A stretch of DNA of 64,000 nt, taken from assembly GCA_046351415.1 (NCBI GenBank), contig JAXLYO010000003.1, positions 511,936 through 575,935 of the forward strand, given 5' to 3'. The position numbers were made by a program, and so were the translations under genes. The notes under the pieces are model-generated. The model searched no databases. It was given only the letters and a program-made list of their open reading frames with translations, and was not told the origin of the DNA. Positions 18,420 to 25,895 of the stretch are shown piece by piece; position 1 is the first letter of the stretch, and every line of letters begins with the position of its first letter. The DNA is from JABFRG01 sp046351415 (GTDB lineage Bacteria > Myxococcota_A > Polyangia > Polyangiales > Polyangiaceae).

Positions 18420-18926
18420 ATGAAAACCACACATGCGCTTCGCGCTTCCGTGCGCACGGGCTTCGCTCTTCTCGCTCTCCTTGCCATGGCAGGCACCGGC
18501 TGCGGCGCATCCGAAGCTGACACGTTGTTCGATGCGCCGAGTGGGAGCGTGACGCCGGATACGCTCTACGGCTTGTGGGGCGGGAAGCTCGTCGACGATA
18601 GCGGAGTCTCCAATCGCATTCGCTTCGCTCCCGACTCGATGAGCTTCGCGACGCGATGCACGAAAGGCGACGTCGTGCTCACCGCCTTCGTGCAGGTCAA
18701 GGCTCGTGTGACCTCGGACAAGTACGAGATCCTCGAAGACAAGTCGGATTCGGAGTCGTCCGGCAGGGCCGCATGCACGGCGGCCGCGCGCGTCGGAACA
18801 CTCGGTAAATGCGTCCCCGATACCTTTGGGGGACCGTCGAAGTGCTTCGAGGTGAAGGGAACGACTTTGACGCTCTACGGCATCTCACAGCTCGACAAGT
18901 ACGTCTTCACCAAGCTGTCGGATTGA
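18420..18926 (+). CDS. Hypothetical lipoprotein
   Basis: A 168-aa protein beginning MKTTHALRASVRTGFALLA with lipobox AGTGC (Cys near residue 26). The mature part has a lipocalin-like opening (LYGLWGGKLVDDSGVSNRIRFAPDS) and four Cys that could form two disulfides. This type of small Cys-containing lipoprotein, reading as a 'how much remains' beta domain, is common in Myxococcota; no function is known. I chose ATG 18420 over the upstream open frame from 18351 because only it gives a signal peptide at the N-terminus. It converges with holB at 18 bp. Confidence 0.7.
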   Translation: MKTTHALRASVRTGFALLALLAMAGTGCGASEADTLFDAPSGSVTPDTLYGLWGGKLVDDSGVSNRIRFAPDSMSFATRCTKGDVVLTAFVQVKARVTSDKYEILEDKSDSESSGRAACTAAARVGTLGKCVPDTFGGPSKCFEVKGTTLTLYGISQLDKYVFTKLSD

Positions 18927-18944
18927 CCGCACACTCGCCAATGG

Positions 18945-19949
18945 TCAGAGGGACCGCATCGTCAGCAGGAGATTCTCTGTCGTGAGCTGCGGCGCTGCGT
19001 TTCCATACAACGCGTCGATGGCCTTCATGGTGGCGGCGTGACGTCGCGCGAGCCTCGAAGCGAGTGCAGGGTCGGTTTCGATGACAGACCGTGCCTCGCG
19101 TTCGAGGACGACGAGGAGGTTTTCGAGGCTTCGAATGAGCTCGTCTTTGCCGCGCTTGGCGTCCGCAGCGAGCTCGAGTCCTTCGGTGAAGTCTTGTGCG
19201 CGAACTGCGCTTCGGACTCTCTCGCTGAAGCCCTCGGTATCTGCATTGCCTGCCTGGATGGCTGCGGCGCGAGCGAAACTGCCATTCGACACGAGGGCTA
19301 TCTTCTCGGCTTCGGGCTCCACGACCCCCGAAGCAACCAAACCTTCGACGATGACACTGTTCGGAAGGCTTCCGAATCGAATGCGCATCGTTCGGGATCG
19401 AACGGTGGGAAGGAGAGCGTCTGGGGACGAAGAGAGCAGGATGAAGTACGTGTTCTTCCCTGGCTCTTCCAGGGTCTTCAGAAGAGCGTTCGCCGCGGAG
19501 AGGCTGAGCTCCTCTGCGGCGCGCACGATGAACACCTTTGCTCGGCCCTCGTGCGGACCGAAGGCGGCCCGAGCGAGGACGAGTGAGCGGACCTGATCGA
19601 CGGAGATGTCTTGGGTCTCCGGTGTCTTTCTCCCAATTTGCTGTGGGTCGTAGAGCCCGCGTGCGATGACGCACACGTCCGGGTGTAGGGGCCTCTTCTG
19701 ACCGTCGTGGAGGAGGGCGCGATGGCATGCGCTGCACTCCCCGCATGCGCTGCCGTCTTTCGGGTTTTCACAGACGAGGGCCTGCGCCACGCCGAAAGCG
19801 GTACGCTCCTTACCAACCCCGTCGGGGCCTTCGAACAGGTATGCGTGATGAACGCGGCCCGCTCGGAGTGCGCGCGACAGGGTCCCAACCGCGACCTCCT
19901 GGCCGCGAACGGTGGCGAGCCACGCGCCGGCTTTCGGAGTGCCCGCCAT
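18945..19949 (-). CDS. holB: DNA polymerase III delta' subunit
   Basis: Delta' is the clamp-loader subunit that stabilises the open complex at the replication fork. The ATG at 19949 gives 334 aa beginning MAGTPKAGAWLATVRGQEVAV. It shows the AAA+ fold with YLFEGPDGVGKERTA (Walker A-like), zinc-finger cysteines in CENPKDGSACGECSACHR, the sensor region LSAANALLKTLEEPGKNTYFIL and the SRT motif (VRSRTMRIRF). An upstream extension to 20111 in the same frame is low-complexity and overlaps crt. It is the last gene of hbd-crt-holB, 5 bp after crt. Confidence 0.9.
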   Translation of the reverse strand: MAGTPKAGAWLATVRGQEVAVGTLSRALRAGRVHHAYLFEGPDGVGKERTAFGVAQALVCENPKDGSACGECSACHRALLHDGQKRPLHPDVCVIARGLYDPQQIGRKTPETQDISVDQVRSLVLARAAFGPHEGRAKVFIVRAAEELSLSAANALLKTLEEPGKNTYFILLSSSPDALLPTVRSRTMRIRFGSLPNSVIVEGLVASGVVEPEAEKIALVSNGSFARAAAIQAGNADTEGFSERVRSAVRAQDFTEGLELAADAKRGKDELIRSLENLLVVLEREARSVIETDPALASRLARRHAATMKAIDALYGNAAPQLTTENLLLTMRSL

Positions 19950-19954
19950 GGCGC

Positions 19955-20734
19955 TCAGCTTCCCGTGAACTCTGCTTTGCGCTTGGCGACGAACGCGGCC
20001 ATGCCTTCCTTCTGATCGGAGGAGCCGAAGAGCGCCGAGAACGCCTGGGCCTCGAGTTCGTTGGCGGAAGCGAGCGGGAGGTCGGCGCCGCGCTCGATGA
20101 CGCGCTTGCACTGGGCGATCGCGAGAGGCCCCTTCTCTGCGATCTTCTGCGCGGCCTCTTTGGCTTTGTCCAAGAGCTCGGCGCCGGGAAACACCTTGTT
20201 CGCGAGTCCGATGCGAAGTGCTTCATCGGCGGCGATGATGTCACCGGTGTAGCAAAGCTCTCTCGCTCGGGCTGGGCCGACGCGACGCGTGAGGCGCTGC
20301 GTCCCCCCGAAGCCAGGAATGACGCCGAGGTTCACTTCGGGCTGCCCGAACTTCGCGCGGTCGCTCGCGTAGATGAAGTCGCAGGCGAGGGCGAGTTCGC
20401 AACCGCCCCCGAGTGCGAAGCCGTTGACGGCGGCAATGACCGGAGCGTGGAGCCCTTCGAGCTTTGCACCCACGCGGTGACCGAGGTCAGCGAAGGCCTT
20501 GGCTTCTGCGGGCTTCATCGTGCTCATCGCAACGATGTCTGCGCCGGCAGCAAACGCCTTCTCTCCCGCGCCGGTGAGAATGACGCAGCGGAGGTCTTTC
20601 TTCGCTGCGAGCGCATCGAGAGCTTGGTCTAGAGCTCCGATGAGCTCGGCGTTCAATGCATTCAGTTTGTCCGGGCGGTTCAGCGTCAGCGTGCAGATGC
20701 CCCCTTCGTGGGAGACGAGGAGGACGTCGCTCAT
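19955..20734 (-). CDS. Enoyl-CoA hydratase (crotonase family)
   Basis: A 259-aa crotonase that hydrates trans-2-enoyl-CoA to 3-hydroxyacyl-CoA. The oxyanion-hole region is EKAFAAGADIVAMS. The two catalytic Glu are in NGFALGGGCELALACDF and GQPEVNLGVIPGFGGTQRL. The size is that of a short-chain enzyme such as Crt. The ATG overlaps the stop of the upstream hydroxybutyryl-CoA dehydrogenase gene, so the two make a reversible C4 acyl-CoA module for beta-oxidation, butyrate-type metabolism or PHB precursors. A thiolase gene is not in the window. Confidence 0.93.
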   Translation of the reverse strand: MSDVLLVSHEGGICTLTLNRPDKLNALNAELIGALDQALDALAAKKDLRCVILTGAGEKAFAAGADIVAMSTMKPAEAKAFADLGHRVGAKLEGLHAPVIAAVNGFALGGGCELALACDFIYASDRAKFGQPEVNLGVIPGFGGTQRLTRRVGPARARELCYTGDIIAADEALRIGLANKVFPGAELLDKAKEAAQKIAEKGPLAIAQCKRVIERGADLPLASANELEAQAFSALFGSSDQKEGMAAFVAKRKAEFTGS

Positions 20735-21627
20735 CGGCCAGCTCCCGAAGGGCCAGTGCGCTGACCCTTTTCGTCATAGACGTAGAAGCCGCGACCGCTC
20801 TTTTTGCCGTACCAGCCGGCGGCGACGAGATTCTTCAACATCGTCGGGGCCCGGTACTTGGGGTCGCCGATGTCGCGATAGAGGACGTCCGCAATGGCGA
20901 GCACCGTATCGAGGCCGATGAGGTCGGCGAGCTCGAAGGGGCCCATGGGATGATTGAGGCCCAGTTTGGCCCCGGTGTCGATGTCTTCGGCGGAGCCCAC
21001 GCCCTCCTGGAGTGCAAAGCACGCTTCACAGAGCATCGGGATGAGAATGCGATTCACGAGGAAGCCCGGCGCATCGTTGCTCGTCGTCGTCGTCTTGCCC
21101 ATCTTCTCGGCTGCGGCTTTCACCGTGTCGTACGTGTCGTTCGACGTTTGGGTCGCGCGCACGATCTCGACGAGCTTCATGAGGGGAGGGGGATTCATGA
21201 AGTGCATGCCGATGACGCGGTCCGGACGCTTCGTCGCTGCCGCCAGTTTGGTGAGCGAAATGGAGGACGTGTTACTTGCCAGGATGGCCCCCGCCGGCAT
21301 GGCGTCGTCACACGAGCGCATCAGCTTGATCTTCAGGTCGACGTTCTCCGTGGCGGCTTCGACGACGAGGTCGCAATCGGAGAAGCCTGCGGTCGTCGCG
21401 ATGCATTGAATGCGGGACACGATGGCCTTCCGCACTTCGCCGTCGAGCTTGCCCTTCTCGACCTGGCGGCCGAGCATCGCGTCGATTTTTGCTTTGCCCT
21501 TTTCCGCGAGGTCTTGAGACGCGTCGCAGAGTTTGACGCTGTATTCGGCGGTTGCCGCGACTTGCGCGATGCCGCCACCCATTTGTCCTGCTCCCAGAAC
21601 GCCGATGATTCGAATAGGCTGTGCCAT
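20731..21627 (-). CDS. hbd: 3-hydroxybutyryl-CoA dehydrogenase
   Basis: A 298-aa NAD(P)-dependent enzyme of the 3-hydroxyacyl-CoA dehydrogenase family. The N-terminal Rossmann motif is GVLGAGQMGGGIAQVAA. ILASNTSSISLTKLA and RVIGMHFMNPPPLMKLVEI contain the catalytic Ser/Asn and His/Glu region, and the C-terminal domain begins GFLVNRILIPMLCEA. Single-domain length fits Hbd/PaaH rather than the fused FadB. The first gene of an operon with crt and holB, it is divergent from a TPR lipoprotein whose start codon overlaps its own. Confidence 0.93.
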   Translation of the reverse strand: MAQPIRIIGVLGAGQMGGGIAQVAATAEYSVKLCDASQDLAEKGKAKIDAMLGRQVEKGKLDGEVRKAIVSRIQCIATTAGFSDCDLVVEAATENVDLKIKLMRSCDDAMPAGAILASNTSSISLTKLAAATKRPDRVIGMHFMNPPPLMKLVEIVRATQTSNDTYDTVKAAAEKMGKTTTTSNDAPGFLVNRILIPMLCEACFALQEGVGSAEDIDTGAKLGLNHPMGPFELADLIGLDTVLAIADVLYRDIGDPKYRAPTMLKNLVAAGWYGKKSGRGFYVYDEKGQRTGPSGAGR

Positions 21628-22492
21628 GACGATGCGGAGCCTAGCCTACCTCGGAGCCGTTGTGGCGCTTTCCGTGACGCTGCCGCTCGTTGGCTGCGCC
21701 GGCCTCACGCCGGAAGCAAAAGCGATGTCTCTCGTCAGGCAAGGAAAGGAATCCGAGGCCATTGCGACGCTTCGCGAAGCCACGACGCGTAACCCGAACG
21801 ACATCGGATCTCGACGTTTGCTCGTGCGCGTCCTCGCTCAGACGGGCGACATGGGCGCTGCGAGGGCCGAAATCGCCGAGCTCGAAAAGCGCCTCCCGGC
21901 GGGCGACCCGACTCCATATCTCGAGCTCGGCCACGCCTACGAGCTGACGCACGCGTACGACGAGGCGCTGGCGGCCTACGACGAGGCTGCCAAAGTGGCG
22001 CCGACTTCGCCAGCGGGGCCCCGCGAAGGCGGAATGCGGGCTGCACGATGGGGCGAGGCAGAGGAGGCGCGTCCGCGGCTCGAGGAGGCCAAAAGGCGAG
22101 GGGCGGACGATGCGGAAATGCTCCACGCGCTCGGCCTCGTGCGTCTGCAAACCGGGGATCCGAGAGGAGCCATCGCCGCATACCGACTGTCTGCAGAAAG
22201 AGCGCCTGCTTCCATCGAGGGGTGGATGGGAATGGCCACCGCGGCCTTGCGTATGGATGACGCGCGAGCGGCGCTCGTGGCCTACGAGCAGATTCTCGCC
22301 CGCCGGCCCGCGTTCGCATCGGCTGCCCTCGGTCGTGCGTGGTGTCTTTTGCTCCTCGCCCGCTACGACGAAGCGGAGCGCGCGCTCGCGCACGCCGAAG
22401 AACTCGGCGCTCCGAAAGCCTATGTCGCGAAACAACGCGAAGAGCTCTCGCGTCGGAGGACGGCCTCACCGCCCGCCCGTGAAATGCGCTAG
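21626..22492 (+). CDS. TPR-repeat lipoprotein
   Basis: A 288-aa protein from ATG 21626 (or the second ATG at 21632, two codons later). The signal peptide reads LAYLGAVVALSVTLPLVGC with the lipobox Cys near residue 24. Six or more TPR motifs follow (LVRQGKESEAIATLREATTR; LGHAYELTHAYDEALAAYDE; ALGLVRLQTGDPRGAIAAYR; AYEQILARRPAFASAALGRA). It is probably an outer-membrane or periplasmic scaffold. The start overlaps the hbd start on the other strand, so its promoter lies inside hbd. Confidence 0.8.
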   Translation: MTMRSLAYLGAVVALSVTLPLVGCAGLTPEAKAMSLVRQGKESEAIATLREATTRNPNDIGSRRLLVRVLAQTGDMGAARAEIAELEKRLPAGDPTPYLELGHAYELTHAYDEALAAYDEAAKVAPTSPAGPREGGMRAARWGEAEEARPRLEEAKRRGADDAEMLHALGLVRLQTGDPRGAIAAYRLSAERAPASIEGWMGMATAALRMDDARAALVAYEQILARRPAFASAALGRAWCLLLLARYDEAERALAHAEELGAPKAYVAKQREELSRRRTASPPAREMR

Positions 22493-22502
22493 GGTGCATC
22501 AC

Positions 22503-22751
22503 ATGGCTGGCGATTCCAGGGCGATGCGCGAAATGGCAGAACTCCTCACGGAGCTCGATCAGCTACTGAAGAACCCCGACCTCGGAGCAGACCTCGCGGA
22601 CCGCGGTCTCAACATCAGTCTCGCACTCGTCGCGGCTTCGGGGTTGCGGGCCTATCTCGAAGGTCGAAAACTCGAAGCTGCGGACGATCTCTCGACGGCG
22701 GCAGAAGAGATTCGCACGCGACTTGGCACGCCTCGTGGTGACGTCTGCTGA
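22503..22751 (+). CDS. Small hypothetical protein
   Basis: An 82-aa mostly helical acidic protein (MAGDSRAMREMAELLTELDQ; LAASGLRAYLEGRKLEAADDL, in which the helices are amphipathic). There is no signal peptide or motif. It starts 10 bp after the TPR lipoprotein and ends with GDVC, so it is likely the second gene of that operon. The function is unknown. Confidence 0.55.
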   Translation: MAGDSRAMREMAELLTELDQLLKNPDLGADLADRGLNISLALVAASGLRAYLEGRKLEAADDLSTAAEEIRTRLGTPRGDVC

Positions 22752-22785
22752 ACCGGGCCTCGTTTTGCGTCACTCGCCGGGGACC

Positions 22786-23229
22786 CTACCGGCCGAACGT
22801 GACGGTACTCGCGCACTCCTGGTCGATGTCGACCAGGAGCACACCGTCGACCTCGAATGCCATGAGGTACTCGAGGAGCTGTCGGCGCGTGGCCGCGTGC
22901 TCGATCTGCGTGGCCAGCGCCCCGGTCTTCACTTCGGCGACCAACCGCCTGCCGTCGTACTCGACGAGGTAGTCTGCCCGGAGTCGCACCGAGATTTCAC
23001 GATCGTCGATGCTCAGCGTGTAGTCCGTCGAAACTTGCGCGCCGAGGACGGTATATCCGAGTGATTCGAGAAAGCGTGCGGCGCGGGCCTCGCCGTCGGC
23101 GGCGTGATCGAAGCGCGCGCGCAGAGCTCTGCTTCGCCATGCTTTGCGAAGACGCAGGACCACGAGGGCCAGCACGAGCATGAAAAGGGCGCCAAGGATG
23201 AAGCTCGCCTCTTCGAACGTTGCGGGCAC
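22786..23229 (-). CDS. Membrane-anchored PD-(D/E)XK nuclease-like protein
   Basis: The GTG at 23229, preceded by GAAGG at 7 nt, gives 147 aa. The N-terminal transmembrane helix is FILGALFMLVLALVVLRLRK. The rest fits a restriction-endonuclease-like fold: Glu in HAADGEARAARFLESLGY, Asp in VRLRADYLVEYDG, the EVK of RLVAEVKTG, and a following helix with Gln and Tyr (RRQLLEYLMAF). This is the E-D-ExK-Q pattern of PD-(D/E)XK nucleases. The substrate is unknown. It is divergent from lipA. The same frame stays open upstream through antisense lipA, but that part has no coding features. Confidence 0.65.
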   Translation of the reverse strand: MPATFEEASFILGALFMLVLALVVLRLRKAWRSRALRARFDHAADGEARAARFLESLGYTVLGAQVSTDYTLSIDDREISVRLRADYLVEYDGRRLVAEVKTGALATQIEHAATRRQLLEYLMAFEVDGVLLVDIDQECASTVTFGR

Positions 23230-23340
23230 GCACCAACCTTCGCAGGAAGTCCCGTGCCCGGCCAAAGAAGTGAGAGAAAGTGCCGCCGTGCGGTGGGGTG
23301 CTCGTTGACGGCGAAGCCGCCCGCGACTACTCCGAGAGGG

Positions 23341-24426
23341 GTGGAAGGCCGTACTCCCCCCGCTCCGCCTGCGCCCCCGAGCCGCTTTGCCGCAAAGCCT
23401 CCGTGGCTGAAAGTCCGCGCCCCCGGTGGTGCGAGTTACACGCATCTGAAGGAGACGTTTCGCGCGCTCGATCTCCACACTGTCTGCGAAGAGGCTCGTT
23501 GCCCCAACGTGGGAGAGTGCTGGACCGAAGGTACGGCGACGGTCATGTTGCTCGGCGACGTGTGCACCCGCGGTTGCCGCTTCTGTGCCGTTACGACGGG
23601 AAATCCTCGCGGCGCCGTCGACGTCCGTGAACCCGAGCACGTCGCGCGCGCTCTCTCGAAGCTCGGCCTCCAATACGTCGTCATGACCATGGTCGACCGA
23701 GACGACCTCCTGGATGGTGGCGCCTCTCACGTTGGCAAGACCGTCACGCGTTTGCGCGAACTGAGACCGGACATGCTCATCGAGACGCTGCTGGGCGACT
23801 TCGGCGGTCACCTCGATTACGTCGATGTCACCGTCGATGCAAAGCCCCACGTATGGGCGCACAACATCGAAGTCGTTCGCCGGCTTCAACGCGCGATCCG
23901 CGACGTGCGATGCAGCTACGAGCAATCCCTGGCCGTGCTCGCGCGCGCCAAGTCTCGCGACGCTGGTTGCATCACGAAGTCTTCCATCATGGTCGGCGTC
24001 GGCGAAACGGACGACGAAGTGATGGAAACGCTCGCTGACCTTCGAAAGGTAGGGGTCGACATCGTGACCGTCGGTCAGTACCTGCGCCCCACGCCGAAAC
24101 ACGCCGAGGTTCATCGCTATGTCAAGCCCGCGACGTTCGCGCGCTACGAAGAAGAAGCGAAGCGTTTGGGGTTCCAGTATTGCGCGAGCGGTCCGCTCGT
24201 CCGTAGCTCGTACAAGGCAGCCGAAGTATTCGTTCGAAGCATCTTGAAACCAGGCGACGACGCTACGGCGGACGCGATGCTCAAAGCACGGCTCGCGGAG
24301 GCGCATGCCCGTGCTGCCGAACATGCCGGCGAGTCCGGGACTACGGCCGGCCCGTCCATGGCCGAACTCGCGGCGCGCGCTACGTCGACTCTGCTCCCGG
24401 CGAACTCCCTCTTGCGACGAGGCTGA
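23341..24426 (+). CDS. lipA: Lipoyl synthase
   Basis: A radical-SAM enzyme that inserts two sulfurs into octanoyl groups on E2 and GcvH proteins. The auxiliary 4Fe-4S cysteines are in CEEARCPNVGEC (about residues 48-59), the radical-SAM cluster in CTRGCRFCAV (about 75-84), and the conserved C-terminal motif is VRSSYKAAEVF. The GTG at 23341 is the best start, although the frame is open further upstream. About 50 Ala/Thr-rich residues extend beyond the usual end. lipB is absent from the window. The pdhC lipoyl domain 13 kb away is a likely substrate. Confidence 0.95.
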   Translation: MEGRTPPAPPAPPSRFAAKPPWLKVRAPGGASYTHLKETFRALDLHTVCEEARCPNVGECWTEGTATVMLLGDVCTRGCRFCAVTTGNPRGAVDVREPEHVARALSKLGLQYVVMTMVDRDDLLDGGASHVGKTVTRLRELRPDMLIETLLGDFGGHLDYVDVTVDAKPHVWAHNIEVVRRLQRAIRDVRCSYEQSLAVLARAKSRDAGCITKSSIMVGVGETDDEVMETLADLRKVGVDIVTVGQYLRPTPKHAEVHRYVKPATFARYEEEAKRLGFQYCASGPLVRSSYKAAEVFVRSILKPGDDATADAMLKARLAEAHARAAEHAGESGTTAGPSMAELAARATSTLLPANSLLRRG

Positions 24427-24427
24427 C

Positions 24428-24886
24428 GTGCATTTTGCGAGCTATCGATTCTGCTCCCCCCTGATCGTCATCGCCCTCGCGAGCGGCGGCTGCGGCGGTG
24501 GTGCAAAGACGGCCCCGAATCCGCATGCCGCGCCCACGAGCTCGGCCTCGGTCGCGACGAAGAGTGCGCCGGCACCGGTTCTCACGCCGGACCTCATCAA
24601 GCAAACGGTGCAGACGAATGCGAAGTCCGTGAAGCTTTGTTACGACGAGGGCTTGAAGCGCAATCCAAAGCTCCGCGGCACCGTCAACACGCGCTTCGTC
24701 ATCGGCGCCGATGGTCTCGTGAAATCGTCCGAACTCCACGTCGACGAAACACATCCTGCATTCCCGGACGCAAAGGTCGCAGCGTGTGTGCTCGAGACGT
24801 TCACGGCGCTCGTGTTCGCGAAACCAAAGTCGGGAACGGGCACGGTTTCCGTGACTTATCCGTGGGTTCTCACTCCCGAAGAATGA
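24428..24886 (+). CDS. Lipoprotein with AgmX/PglI (TonB-like) C-terminal domain
   Basis: A 152-aa protein; the GTG at 24428 follows directly on the lipA stop. The signal has lipobox-like LASGGC. After an Ala/Ser/Pro linker, residues 55-150 (VQTNAKSVKLCYDEGLKRNP; LRGTVNTRFVIGADGLVKSS; FTALVFAKPKSGTGTVSVTYP) match the AgmX/PglI C-terminal domain, a TonB-C-like fold in Myxococcota. AgmX/PglI proteins are linked to gliding and surface complexes. Here only the terminal domain is present. Confidence 0.75.
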   Translation: MHFASYRFCSPLIVIALASGGCGGGAKTAPNPHAAPTSSASVATKSAPAPVLTPDLIKQTVQTNAKSVKLCYDEGLKRNPKLRGTVNTRFVIGADGLVKSSELHVDETHPAFPDAKVAACVLETFTALVFAKPKSGTGTVSVTYPWVLTPEE

Positions 24887-24998
24887 GCGATCGCCTCGAG
24901 CAGTATCGACTTCGCCTTTTCGCGTTCGACTTCGCGGGTGACATTCCGTGACGTGATGAACCGTTGGCGACCAGACAGCGGTAGGTTACAAATGAATC

Positions 24999-25682
24999 AT
25001 GCGCTTCTCCTGGTTTCGACGATTCGCGTGCCTTTCAGCTTTTTCGGCCCTCACCTGGGCCTGCGGAACGAGTAGCGGGACATCGTCTGGTTCCAGCGGT
25101 GCGTCGGGCACGTCTGCCGAGGACGCATCTGTCGACGCACAGCAGGACTCGGGCCCGGTCGAAACCGTGATCCCCGCCGCCTCCACGTTCATCGCCGTGT
25201 GTCAGCTCATTCAGAAAGTCGACCTCCGCGGCATGCTGCACGTTTATGGCGAGGTGAAGTACGGGCCCATCGATCCCAAGCTCGGCAAAGCGACGGAGGC
25301 CACCATGACCCTTTCGCCGTTGAAACTCGGAACGAACACACTCGACGCGTCCGTTCGCGTGGGCACGCCGCTCACCTTCCCGAAGGGCCCGTTCTCCGCC
25401 GACGGCAAGTATCACGAGAGTCTCGACAACGTGACCATCGACAAGGCAGCCGCCGCGACGAACGAGGAACAGCACTATCCCAAGTTCGACGCGCGCTTTC
25501 GCAACGTCTACGGGAACTACGATCTCTGCCTCAACGTGACGGAGCAGAACGGGGCGACCTCCGTCATCAAGTGCGTCACGATTCAGGCGAAGCCGACCGA
25601 CACGTACGTCGACACGCACGACACGCTCACGGTCGACGCGCTCTCCGGCGCGATCATCTACGACAGCAAGCCTTGCGACTGA
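24999..25682 (+). CDS. Hypothetical lipoprotein
   Basis: A 227-aa protein starting MRFSWFRRFACLSAFSALTW, then lipobox AC (Cys near residue 22). A Ser/Gly/Thr-rich stretch runs to about residue 50. The remaining 175 residues form a beta-rich domain (LRGMLHVYGEVKYGPIDPKL; TMTLSPLKLGTNTLDASVRV). No family is recognised. A DUF-type extracellular domain of unknown role is likely. Confidence 0.65.
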   Translation: MRFSWFRRFACLSAFSALTWACGTSSGTSSGSSGASGTSAEDASVDAQQDSGPVETVIPAASTFIAVCQLIQKVDLRGMLHVYGEVKYGPIDPKLGKATEATMTLSPLKLGTNTLDASVRVGTPLTFPKGPFSADGKYHESLDNVTIDKAAAATNEEQHYPKFDARFRNVYGNYDLCLNVTEQNGATSVIKCVTIQAKPTDTYVDTHDTLTVDALSGAIIYDSKPCD

Positions 25683-25895
25683 GCGCGAACCTGGGCCGGC
25701 TCAGTGAGTATCGTGTGTGCGGGTTACCTACCTGAGCCTACCTAAACGCGCTTGCGGACCTCCGGCGGGGTGCGCAAACTGGAATAGATCCATCTGCCAT
25801 CCGTCTACGTCTGTAGGGCAGCGGCGTTCGCCAGGACGGCCGCGCGGGCCTATAAAGAAAGCGCCGACTCGCGCTGCGGCTAGAAAGAAAAAAGC

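Noticed and set aside
22786..24324. Extension of the nuclease-like gene to a 512-aa protein
   Set aside because: The upstream 370 residues are antisense to lipA and have no recognisable features; GTG 23229 has an RBS.
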